From NCBI GenBank assembly GCA_027035825.1, contig JALVTX010000097.1, forward strand, positions 1 through 9,222: 9,222 nucleotides of DNA, given 5' to 3'. The notes beneath the pieces were generated by a model, which was given only the letters and a program-made list of their open reading frames with translations, was not told the origin of the DNA and searched no databases. Each line of letters opens with the position of its first letter. Position 1 is the stretch's first letter. Below, one piece after another: positions 1 to 5,430 of the stretch. The stretch is from Mariprofundaceae bacterium (GTDB lineage: Bacteria; Pseudomonadota; Zetaproteobacteria; Mariprofundales; Mariprofundaceae). A program made the position numbers and the translations under genes.

Positions 1-784
1 TGGTCAGCCGCCCGTCCACGTACACGTCACCCACGCCCCAGAAGGACGCGTAGATGAACTCGGTCGGCATGAGCCGCGTGCCGATGGCCGTGCCGCCGTG
101 CATCAGGTGGTCGGTGACCACGCCGCCAAAGAACGGGTAGCCGAAGCCGTGCGGCAGCGGCTTCTTCACCACCACCTTGTAGTGATGCATCCGATCCGGC
201 GAATCGAACTCGGCGACGAAGTCGATCTTGTCCTTCGTCGTCGCGCCATCAATGGCGGTGATGTCCGTGATCTTCATGTGCACGTCACCCACGCCAATGG
301 CCCGCCAGTTGGAGAACGGCGTGGCGTGATCGACGATGGTGTAGTGCCCGTTCTCGGACTGCCTGAGCTTCGGCGGAATGCCGATGAGCGGGAACGGCGC
401 CTGCTCCCAGCCGGCGGGATGATCCGGCGTGCCGAAGATGACCGGATCAAGCTGACGCGGGCCCGGCAGCACCCACTGGGTCGCGCCCTTGTGCTGGTTC
501 GCAATGACCGTCACCGGCCCGCCCCAGCGATCGGGCGGGTTCGGGTTGCCCGCATGGGCATGCGTGTAGGCGAACAGGCCGACGTGCGGCAATGGCGCGA
601 TTGTCTTGGACGTGGCCGGCTTGGGCGCCGGCGCCTGCCTCGCGGCCGGCTGGCTGCTGGCCGTGACGCCGCCGCTGGTCGTGCTGCACGCGGCCAGAAG
701 ACCCAGCATCGCCAGCGACAATGCCGTCGACATTCGGCCGGCTGCCTGAATGAAGGGTGGAATGAACTGCTTGATGACATCCAT
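1..784 (-). CDS. Putative lipoprotein of unknown function (C-terminus outside window)
   Basis: A continuous minus-strand frame runs from ATG at 784 to the window edge, giving 261 residues without a stop. Residues 1-29 form a long signal region, and the lipobox Leu-Ala-Ala-Cys ends at Cys33, so lipid attachment in the envelope is likely. Residues 34-62 are a Ser/Ala/Pro/Gln/Lys linker of low complexity. The rest (about 63-261) looks like a folded, beta-rich, exported domain with many His, Gly, Pro and aromatic residues. The motif GVGDV occurs twice, near residues 164-168 and 250-254, in similar surroundings. The start is set by GAGGAG nine bases upstream; an in-frame ATG (Met18) would give a more typical short signal peptide but has no ribosome site. 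I do not recognise the family. It is separated from arsM by a terminator, so it is probably its own transcript. Confidence 0.8.
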   Translation of the reverse strand, partial: MDVIKQFIPPFIQAAGRMSTALSLAMLGLLAACSTTSGGVTASSQPAARQAPAPKPATSKTIAPLPHVGLFAYTHAHAGNPNPPDRWGGPVTVIANQHKGATQWVLPGPRQLDPVIFGTPDHPAGWEQAPFPLIGIPPKLRQSENGHYTIVDHATPFSNWRAIGVGDVHMKITDITAIDGATTKDKIDFVAEFDSPDRMHHYKVVVKKPLPHGFGYPFFGGVVTDHLMHGGTAIGTRLMPTEFIYASFWGVGDVYVDGRLT

Positions 785-793
785 CGTGAACGA

Positions 794-799
794 CTCCTC
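794..799 (-). promoter_or_regulatory. Ribosome binding site of the lipoprotein gene
   Basis: GAGGAG on the minus strand sits nine bases before the ATG at 784. It favours this start over the internal Met18 and over out-of-frame ATGs further upstream. Confidence 0.6.
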
Positions 800-820
800 A
801 TGACATGATCTCCCCCGCCG

Positions 821-897
821 GATGCGCACGCGCATCGCGCGAGGGGTGTCCATGAGTAGTCCCGAAGCGGGAATCCTTACAGCGGGCTGTCGCCCGC
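821..897 (-). other. Leader with three inverted repeats before the lipoprotein gene
   Basis: Three perfect short inverted repeats lie in tandem between the arsM terminator and the lipoprotein gene. They are GCGGGC/GCCCGC (882-887 and 892-897, loop 4), TCCCG/CGGGA (860-864 and 868-872, loop 3) and GATGCGC/GCGCATC (821-827 and 830-836, two bases between the arms). None is followed by a T run, so they are not terminators. They may be leader RNA structure or, for the third, a protein-binding dyad 37 bases before the start codon. A weak TTGAGG at 897-902 (minus strand) could be a -35 element with the first repeat in its spacer, but the matching -10 is poor. The role is inferred only. Confidence 0.35.
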
Positions 898-919
898 CTC
901 AAGGACGTCCGCCGGCATG

Positions 920-946
920 AAAAAGGGGCGTCCGTAGACGCCCCTT
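920..946 (-). terminator. Rho-independent terminator of the arsS-arsM operon
   Basis: A perfect ten-base stem, AAGGGGCGTC paired with GACGCCCCTT around a four-base loop (923-932 and 937-946), is followed on the minus strand by a run of five T at 920-924, two of them within the stem. It starts about 20 bases after the arsM stop codon. The arrangement is a textbook intrinsic terminator for minus-strand transcription and separates arsM from the lipoprotein gene. The plus strand lacks a T tract of the same quality. Confidence 0.85.
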
Positions 947-966
947 GTGCACCATTTCAAACCCGA

Positions 967-2085
967 CTAGCAACAGCACCCCCCGCCATCGCCCGAATGC
1001 TGGGCGCCGCCCTTGGTCATCGCGGGCGGCCGGCGAGTACCCGCCGGCGCACAGAACTTGCTGGGCTTCGTCCCCTCCGGCGGCTCGATGCCGATGAACT
1101 GACCCGCGAACGGCCCCTCGGTCAGGAAGCGATAGGTGTGCTCGCACACGGCCATGCGCTCGCCGCGGTAATAAACGTGCCCGTCGTCGTCATGCACCTC
1201 GGAGAACGGCCCCTTGTAGATCACCGCGTGGCCGTAATCCAGGCATTCCGTCTCCTCGGGCTTGGTCGCCGTCAGCGTCACCGCCCGGAACTCGATGCCC
1301 TCGACCACCTTCCACGGCTTCTCGTCCCACTTGTCGATGGCCACGCCCATGAAGCCGGCGTCCAGAAAGGCCTGCAAAAACGCCTGTTCCTGGTAGGCGC
1401 CGGAGATGCAACCGCTCCACAGTTCCGGGTCACGCTGAAGGCGCTCGGGCACCTCCTCGTCGGCCACGATGTCCGAGATCGCCACCCGTCCGCCGGGCTT
1501 GAGCACGCGGAAGATTTCGCGGATCAGGGCATCCTTCTCGGCCGAATCCACCAGGTTCAGCACGCAGTTGGATACCACCAGGGTCACGCTTTCGTCCGCG
1601 ATCAGCGGGCGCTTCCGCTTCTGCTCCGCCTCGAATGCCTTCAGCGCCGCGAGATCACGGCTCGTCTTCACCGGCTGCTCGACCAGCCAGCGATCCACGG
1701 CCTCCAGATCCAGCGCCATGTCCTGGATGTAGCCCTTGATGAAGCGGACGCGGTCGCCGCCGATCTTTTCCGCCATCTCGGGCTGGTACTTGCGCGCCAG
1801 CGCCAGCATGTCGTCGTTCATGTCGATGCCGATTACGCGCCCCTTCTCGCCCACGAGCTGGGCCGCGATATAGCAGATCTTGCCCGCGCCGCTGCCCAGA
1901 TCGAGCACGATGTCGCCCTCGCGCACGTAGGCGGACGGATCGCCGCAGCCGTAGTCCTTCTCGATGATTTCCCGCGGCAGCAGCTTCAACCGCTCCGGGT
2001 CGTACGACACCGGGCAGCACAGGTCTTCCTGTCTCGCCGCCGCCCCCTGCGAATAGCGCTCCAGCACATTGCCCTGCATGCTCAT
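967..2085 (-). CDS. arsM: Arsenite methyltransferase ArsM, arsenosugar-cluster type, with polycysteine tail
   Basis: This 372-residue cytosolic SAM-dependent enzyme methylates arsenite stepwise to methylated trivalent arsenicals. The SAM-binding motif DLGSGAG is at 62-68, followed by the acidic IDMN at 87-90. The cysteines expected for As(III) binding in ArsM proteins are all present: Cys23/Cys24, Cys47 in YGCG, Cys174 in SNCVLNL and Cys226 in SGC. Compared with algal ArsM spacing there are about 25 extra residues between Cys47 and Cys174, around 125-165 (Lys/Glu-rich), as I recall for the bacterial arsenosugar-linked form. The C-terminal part (about 275-372) carries further Cys281, Cys314 and Cys345 and ends in GGGCCC. 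The start at 2085 is supported by AGGAGG ten bases upstream. It follows arsS by 109 bases on the same strand and supplies the dimethylarsenite that ArsS would use. A strong terminator follows. The assignment rests on motifs and the partner gene. Confidence 0.92.
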   Translation of the reverse strand: MSMQGNVLERYSQGAAARQEDLCCPVSYDPERLKLLPREIIEKDYGCGDPSAYVREGDIVLDLGSGAGKICYIAAQLVGEKGRVIGIDMNDDMLALARKYQPEMAEKIGGDRVRFIKGYIQDMALDLEAVDRWLVEQPVKTSRDLAALKAFEAEQKRKRPLIADESVTLVVSNCVLNLVDSAEKDALIREIFRVLKPGGRVAISDIVADEEVPERLQRDPELWSGCISGAYQEQAFLQAFLDAGFMGVAIDKWDEKPWKVVEGIEFRAVTLTATKPEETECLDYGHAVIYKGPFSEVHDDDGHVYYRGERMAVCEHTYRFLTEGPFAGQFIGIEPPEGTKPSKFCAPAGTRRPPAMTKGGAQHSGDGGGCCC

Positions 2086-2095
2086 TGCCTTGCTT

Positions 2096-2101
2096 CCTCC
2101 T
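2096..2101 (-). promoter_or_regulatory. Ribosome binding site of arsM
   Basis: AGGAGG on the minus strand lies ten bases before ATG 2085. The second in-frame ATG (Met3) would be 16 bases away, so Met1 is preferred. The strong site suggests independent translation initiation despite co-transcription with arsS. Confidence 0.65.
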
Positions 2102-2117
2102 GTTGTCTGCTCATCCC

Positions 2118-2157
2118 GCGCCCATGCCCGGCCCTGCTCCGGCCGCCAGCATGGCGC
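2118..2157 (-). other. Bulged hairpin in the arsS-arsM spacer
   Basis: The outer arms GCGCCCATGC (2118-2127) and GCATGGCGC (2149-2157) pair over nine bases with one bulged C. Inside, CGGCC (2129-2133) pairs with GGCCG (2141-2145) around a seven-base loop, leaving a small internal loop of one and three bases. No T run follows on the minus strand, so it is not an intrinsic terminator. It sits between the arsS stop (2195) and the arsM ribosome site (2096-2101). It may act as a processing or stability element, or tune arsM relative to arsS; that role is inferred. Whether it is a genome-wide repeat cannot be told from one copy. Confidence 0.5.
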
Positions 2158-2194
2158 TCAGTATGGCCCGCCGGCCCGCAAAAACCAATCCGGG

Positions 2195-3157
2195 CTAACC
2201 CAATGCCCCGCCGCAGCTTGAACCCTGACCCGCGGTGCAGCCGTAGCAGTGGCCGAGCACGACGATCGGATTGCCGGCGAGATCCTCGCCCATCAGCTCG
2301 GACAGGTGCACCGGCGCGCGGTTCCCGCGCACCAGCGGCAGGCCCAGCATCTGGTTGAAATCGCAGTCATGGACGTAGCCCTGCCAATCCACGCTGATGA
2401 GCGTGCGGCACATGACGCCGTCCAGGTTCTCGGGCCGGTAGGCGTCCTTGAGCAGTTGCATGTAGGCGGCGAACTCGCCCCTGGAGATCAGCATGCTGCC
2501 GAAGCGCTGGATGGGCATGTTCGTGATCGTGAACAGGTGGTTGAACGTGATGTTAAAGCGCTCCCCCAGCTCCCGCTTGTAGGCGGCTTCCAGCGATTCC
2601 TGCGGCGGCGGCAGTTGCGGCCCCTGCGGGTTGTACACGAGGTTCAGCTCCAGCCCCGAGCCCTCGCGACCATAGCCCAAGGCGTTCAGCCGCCTGAGCG
2701 CGCGGATGCTGGCCTGGAAGACGCCATTGCCGCGCTGGGCGTCCACGTTCTCCTCCAGGTAACACGGCAGCGAGGCAATCACCTCCACGCCGTGCGCGGC
2801 CAGGAATTCAGCCATGTCCTCGTAGCCCGGCTCCTCCAGGATGGTCAGGTTGCAGCGATCCATCACGTGCGCGCCAAGCCTCGTGGCCTCGGCGACCAGC
2901 TCCCGGAAATGCGGGTTCATCTCCGGCGCGCCGCCGGTGAGGTCGAGCCGGCTGGCGGTGGATGCGCGCAGGAAATCGAGCACCGTCCGCACCGTGTCCG
3001 CGTCCATCACTTCCTTGCGCCTGGGACCCGCGTTCACGTGGCAATGGATGCAGGTCTGGTTGCACAGGTATCCGAGATTGACCTGGAGCGTCTCCAGCCT
3101 GTCGCGACGTATGGCGGGAAACGACGTTTCCTTCAGCAATGGCAATGTGGCGTGCAT
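2195..3157 (-). CDS. arsS: Arsenosugar biosynthesis radical SAM protein ArsS
   Basis: This 320-residue radical SAM enzyme matches the ArsS family (radical SAM core with a Cys-rich C-terminal domain). Family members transfer the 5'-deoxyadenosyl group of SAM to dimethylarsenite, giving the adenosyl precursor of arsenosugars. The iron-sulfur motif CNQTCIHC (Cys32, Cys36, Cys39) lies in the typical LQVNLGYLC...HCHVNAGP context. The SAM-contacting TGGAPE is at 74-79. The C-terminal domain has Cys250, Cys265, Cys304, Cys307 and Cys315, the last three in the signature CYGCTAGQGSSC. Some relatives carry selenocysteine in this region; here every such position is a Cys codon and the frame ends normally in TAG. 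The start at 3157 has GGAGG ten bases upstream. It is the first gene of an operon with arsM. Substrate identity follows from family and neighbour, not from this sequence alone. Confidence 0.92.
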   Translation of the reverse strand: MHATLPLLKETSFPAIRRDRLETLQVNLGYLCNQTCIHCHVNAGPRRKEVMDADTVRTVLDFLRASTASRLDLTGGAPEMNPHFRELVAEATRLGAHVMDRCNLTILEEPGYEDMAEFLAAHGVEVIASLPCYLEENVDAQRGNGVFQASIRALRRLNALGYGREGSGLELNLVYNPQGPQLPPPQESLEAAYKRELGERFNITFNHLFTITNMPIQRFGSMLISRGEFAAYMQLLKDAYRPENLDGVMCRTLISVDWQGYVHDCDFNQMLGLPLVRGNRAPVHLSELMGEDLAGNPIVVLGHCYGCTAGQGSSCGGALG

Positions 3158-3169
3158 GGGTGTCCGGTT

Positions 3170-3174
3170 CCTCC
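3170..3174 (-). promoter_or_regulatory. Ribosome binding site of arsS
   Basis: GGAGG on the minus strand is ten bases before ATG 3157 and fixes the start of arsS. The leader stem-loop at 3184-3211 lies ten bases further upstream. Confidence 0.65.
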
Positions 3175-3183
3175 ATCCGCGAT

Positions 3184-3211
3184 GGCGCGGACGCTTGCGA
3201 ATGCCCGCGCC
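3184..3211 (-). other. Stem-loop in the arsS leader
   Basis: A perfect seven-base inverted repeat, GGCGCGG (3184-3190) with CCGCGCC (3205-3211), encloses a 14-base loop just upstream of the arsS ribosome site. In the minus-strand transcript it would form a GC-only stem ten bases before GGAGG. It could affect translation or mRNA stability of the arsS-arsM message. No known riboswitch fold is recognised, and in GC-rich DNA such a stem can arise by chance. Confidence 0.35.
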
Positions 3212-3235
3212 GGCCTCGTCGGTTGTGCATCACGT

Positions 3236-3269
3236 CATCAGGCATCATGCCATCAGGCGAACGTCATCA
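3236..3269. promoter_or_regulatory. Short palindrome and direct repeats in the divergent arsS/pentapeptide spacer
   Basis: The 241-base spacer 3158-3398 separates arsS (minus) from the pentapeptide gene (plus) and must carry promoters for both directions. Within it are the 11-base palindrome GGCATCATGCC (3241-3251), CATCAGGC twice 15 bases apart (3236-3243 and 3251-3258), and CGTCATCA twice (3233-3240 and 3262-3269). The cluster lies about 80-110 bases upstream of arsS, a suitable place for an operator. This patch is less GC-rich than the genes. It does not match an ArsR operator I can name, and no regulator gene is nearby. I see no convincing arsS -35/-10 pair and no small gene in the spacer. 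Confidence 0.3.
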
Positions 3270-3342
3270 ACAAGCGAACAATCTGTCGCGGCACTCCGCG
3301 AATGCTTACAGACAGCGGCCGCATCCCGTGCCATCATTCGCC

Positions 3343-3370
3343 TTGCGCCTCTGGCGCGGCATCGTACCAT
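3343..3370 (+). promoter_or_regulatory. Possible sigma-70-like promoter for the pentapeptide-hldD operon
   Basis: TTGCGC (3343-3348) and TACCAT (3365-3370) are 16 bases apart and would start transcription about 20 bases before ATG 3399. They match the consensus at only three and four of six positions. A small inverted repeat GCGCC/GGCGC (3345-3349 and 3353-3357) overlaps the -35 and the spacer. A weak prediction based on position. Confidence 0.25.
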
Positions 3371-3398
3371 CTCGCAGCAACAAACAACGGGGGTGACC

Positions 3399-3713
3399 AT
3401 GACAGCCGACGAAGTCGTCCGCGCCGTGCGCGAAGGGCGTGATCTCTCCGGCGCCAATCTCGCGGGGCTGGATCTCTCCGGCCGCGATCTGCGCAACGCC
3501 AGGCTTTCCGGCGCCGACCTCTCCGAGTGCAACCTGAGGGGGACCGACCTGCGCGGCGCGGACCTGAGCTACGCCAACCTCTACAAGGCCGACCTGCGCG
3601 GCGCGAAGTTGCGCCGGGCCAACCTGATGCGCGCCAACCGGACGCTGGCGAAGTTCCGCAAGTGGGCGCTGAAGGGCGCCTACATCGCCGGCCCCACGGC
3701 CTACGCGGACTAA
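3399..3713 (+). CDS. Small pentapeptide-repeat protein
   Basis: The 104-residue product consists almost entirely of pentapeptide repeats of the A(D/N)Lxx type from about residue 15 to 80, roughly 13 units, such as GADLSECNLRGTDLRGADLS. Such repeats fold into a right-handed four-sided beta-helix; in small proteins of this kind the role is often unknown, and only some are gyrase-protecting DNA mimics. Residues 1-14 are a short helical cap, and the tail (81-104) is Lys/Arg-containing then aromatic. There is no signal peptide. The repeat is visible in the DNA: a 17-base unit at 3544-3560 recurs at 3589-3605, exactly three pentapeptides apart. ATG 3399 was chosen because the frame upstream lacks the repeat and GGGGG precedes the ATG by a few bases. 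It is the first gene of the rightward operon, nine bases before the next. Confidence 0.85.
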   Translation: MTADEVVRAVREGRDLSGANLAGLDLSGRDLRNARLSGADLSECNLRGTDLRGADLSYANLYKADLRGAKLRRANLMRANRTLAKFRKWALKGAYIAGPTAYAD

Positions 3714-3722
3714 AGCGCCGGC

Positions 3723-4124
3723 ATGGGACAGGTCAGCCGCCTGCCGGGGGCGTTTCCCCTGCATGAAGACCGGGATTTCCTGAGCGAGAGCGAATGGGTC
3801 ATCCTGCAACTGCTCCGCCGGCCGCTGGAGAGCCTGGCGGAGGCCGACGCCGACGAGCTTTCCGCCGCCACCGGCGGCCAGATCCGGCCCGAGCGCTGCC
3901 GGCAGCTGATCGAGATCGTGCGCATCCATCGCCTGCCGGGGCTGGGCTCGTGGATCGCGCGGCTGATGGTGGAAGCGGGCCTGACGGAGCATGAGGTGAA
4001 AAGCCTGCCCGCCGACGAGGTGACCGCGCGCATCAACGACCACGCCGGCTACCCGCTCTGCAACCCGGCCACCACGCGGGCGCTGGCGGCATTGCAGGAA
4101 AGCTGGCGCATGGAGGAATCGTGA
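3723..4124 (+). CDS. Helix-hairpin-helix domain protein of unknown function
   Basis: The 133-residue soluble protein has a helix-hairpin-helix-like segment at about 69-86 (HRLPGLGSWIARLMVEAGL), the pattern of small DNA- or protein-binding hairpins. It is followed by a helical tail with Cys113 (GYPLCNPATTRALAAL), which loosely recalls the layout of Cdd1/DUF4332-like HhH proteins. That family name is a guess. The first 50 residues are acidic and helical. Its start codon ATG 3723 lacks a strong ribosome site, and it follows the pentapeptide gene by nine bases, so it may be translated by reinitiation. Its stop overlaps the hldD start by four bases (GTGA), implying translational coupling. A link with LPS synthesis is suggested by position alone. 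Confidence 0.75.
   Translation: MGQVSRLPGAFPLHEDRDFLSESEWVILQLLRRPLESLAEADADELSAATGGQIRPERCRQLIEIVRIHRLPGLGSWIARLMVEAGLTEHEVKSLPADEVTARINDHAGYPLCNPATTRALAALQESWRMEES
4112..4116 (+). promoter_or_regulatory. Ribosome binding site for the GTG start of hldD
   Basis: GGAGG lies four bases before GTG 4121, inside the last codons of the preceding gene. The family N-terminus (RILITGGAGFIG) begins right at this GTG, which supports the start despite the slightly short spacing. Confidence 0.55.
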
Positions 4125-5080
4125 ACGATCGCATTCTCATCACCGGCGGCGCGGGCTTCATCGGCGCCAACCTGGCGGCGGCGCTGGCCAAGCGCCCCGG
4201 CGTGGACGTGGTGGTGCTGGACGACTTCAGCCATGCCGGCTGGAAGAACCTGATCCCCGTGGACTGCGAGGTGCGCGCGGGTTCCGTCGCCGACGCCGCG
4301 TTGCACGAGGAAATTGCGCGCGGCGCGTTCTCGGCCATCCTCCACCAGGGCGCGATCTCCGACACCACGGTGCGGGACGAGCGCCGGATGCTGGAAATCA
4401 ACACCAATGCTTTCGCAGACATGCTGGCCGCCTCGGCCGCCGGCGGCGCGCGCATGGTGTATGCCTCCTCGGCCGCCACCTACGGCAACGCGCCCGCGCC
4501 GAACCGCGTCGGTGGCGTGGAAACGCCAGCCAACATCTACGGCTTCTCGAAGCTGGCGATGGATCGCATCGCCCGCCGCTGGTTCGACCGGCATCCCGGC
4601 GTCATCGTCGGCCTGCGCTACTTCAACGTCTACGGCCCGGGCGAGACGCACAAGGGACGCACCGCTTCGATGATTCTCCAGCTCTACCAGCAGATCAAGG
4701 CAGGTAACCGCCCGCGGCTGTTCAAGTACGGCGAGCAGAAGCGCGACTTCGTCTATATCCGCGACGTCATCGCGGCCAACCTGGCGGCGCTGGAGGCGCC
4801 GCGCTCCGGCGTCTGCAACGTCGGCTCTGGCCGCGCCCGCACCTTCAACGACATCATCGCCAACCTGGAGCGCCTGTTGGGGCGGAAGCTGGACGTCGAG
4901 TACTTCGACAACCCGTACGACTTCTACCAGAACCACACCGAGGCCGACATCGGCCCGACCACGGAATTGTTGGGCTGGACGCCTGCATGGTCGCTGGAGG
5001 ACGGCATGAAGGAGTATATCGAGCTCTTGGAGTCCGGCTTCGACGGGCCCGTGGAAGCCGCCGACGGAGCCGGCGCATGA
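4121..5080 (+). CDS. hldD: ADP-L-glycero-D-manno-heptose 6-epimerase
   Basis: HldD converts ADP-D-glycero-beta-D-manno-heptose to the L-glycero form used for the inner core of lipopolysaccharide. The 319-residue protein is an extended short-chain dehydrogenase. It has the NAD(P)-binding GGAGFIG at 9-15, an acidic LDDFS at 33-37, the Ser116-Ser117/Thr120 region and the catalytic Tyr140-x3-Lys144 (YGFSK). HldD-specific stretches are RYFNVYGPGETHKGRTAS at 166-183 and NPYDFYQNHTEAD near 264-276, the latter as in the longer HldD variants rather than the E. coli form. The length is usual for the family. It starts at GTG, overlaps the upstream HhH gene by four bases and the downstream bamE by four (ATGA). 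The enzyme is cytosolic and its presence shows an LPS-bearing outer membrane. Confidence 0.95.
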   Translation: MNDRILITGGAGFIGANLAAALAKRPGVDVVVLDDFSHAGWKNLIPVDCEVRAGSVADAALHEEIARGAFSAILHQGAISDTTVRDERRMLEINTNAFADMLAASAAGGARMVYASSAATYGNAPAPNRVGGVETPANIYGFSKLAMDRIARRWFDRHPGVIVGLRYFNVYGPGETHKGRTASMILQLYQQIKAGNRPRLFKYGEQKRDFVYIRDVIAANLAALEAPRSGVCNVGSGRARTFNDIIANLERLLGRKLDVEYFDNPYDFYQNHTEADIGPTTELLGWTPAWSLEDGMKEYIELLESGFDGPVEAADGAGA

Positions 5081-5430
5081 GCCGCCGCCCCTTGATGGCT
5101 CTGCTGCTGGCCCTGGCGCTGCCGCTGATGGGCGCGCTGGGTGGATGCATGCACCACGTGATTCACCAGGGCAACGTGCTCAAGCCGGCCCTGGTGGACG
5201 CGATTCAGGAAGGCGATTCGCGTTTCCATGTCGAGTCCGTGCTCGGCACGCCGGTGCTGAATGACGTGCTGCATCCCGACCGCGCCATCTACGTGGAGTG
5301 GTACAAGAACCCGGAAACCGGCGAATCCTTCCAGCGCAAGGTCGTCATCTTCTACGACCAGAGCGAGCGCGTGGATCACATCGAGCGCCAGGGTTTCGAC
5401 AAGGATCCGGGCGCCCGGGCAGGCGACTGA
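5077..5430 (+). CDS. bamE: Outer membrane assembly lipoprotein BamE (SmpA/OmlA family)
   Basis: BamE is a small lipoprotein of the BAM complex that inserts beta-barrel proteins into the outer membrane. The 117-residue product has a positively charged start, a hydrophobic segment (6-20) and a lipobox ending in Cys24 (LGGC). The family motifs follow: HQGNVL at 30-35, VESVLGTPVLND at 52-63, then an aromatic strand (YVEWYKNPETGE) and RKVVIFYD at 87-94. The usual GMT before the LG(T/N)P helix is replaced by GDS, a small departure. ATG 5077 overlaps the hldD stop (ATGA), with GGAG seven bases upstream. In well-known Gammaproteobacteria bamE lies near fur and recN; the hldD neighbourhood is different but fits envelope biogenesis. 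The first 24 residues support export. Confidence 0.85.
   Translation: MSRRPLMALLLALALPLMGALGGCMHHVIHQGNVLKPALVDAIQEGDSRFHVESVLGTPVLNDVLHPDRAIYVEWYKNPETGESFQRKVVIFYDQSERVDHIERQGFDKDPGARAGD

Noticed and set aside
98..808. Plus-strand open frame over the lipoprotein gene
   Set aside because: The minus-strand frame has a signal sequence, a lipobox and a ribosome site, while the plus-strand product is Arg-rich with no features.
882..897. GCGGGC/GCCCGC hairpin as a second terminator
   Set aside because: There is no T run on either side, and it lies after the real terminator of arsM.
2158..2194. CG-rich repeats and an A run before the arsS-arsM hairpin as a terminator for arsS
   Set aside because: The A run lies on the wrong side of the hairpin for minus-strand termination, and no stem precedes a T run there.
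3139..3396. Small plus-strand open frame in the divergent spacer
   Set aside because: It starts inside arsS, has no ribosome site, and its product has no recognisable features; the spacer is better explained as regulatory.
997..3442. Long plus-strand open frames opposite arsM and arsS
   Set aside because: They lack family motifs, are rich in Arg, His and Leu as expected for the complement of GC-rich genes, and lie entirely over two well-supported genes.
4033..4936. Minus-strand open frames opposite hldD
   Set aside because: They are mirror frames of a clear hldD gene with no ribosome site or recognisable domain.
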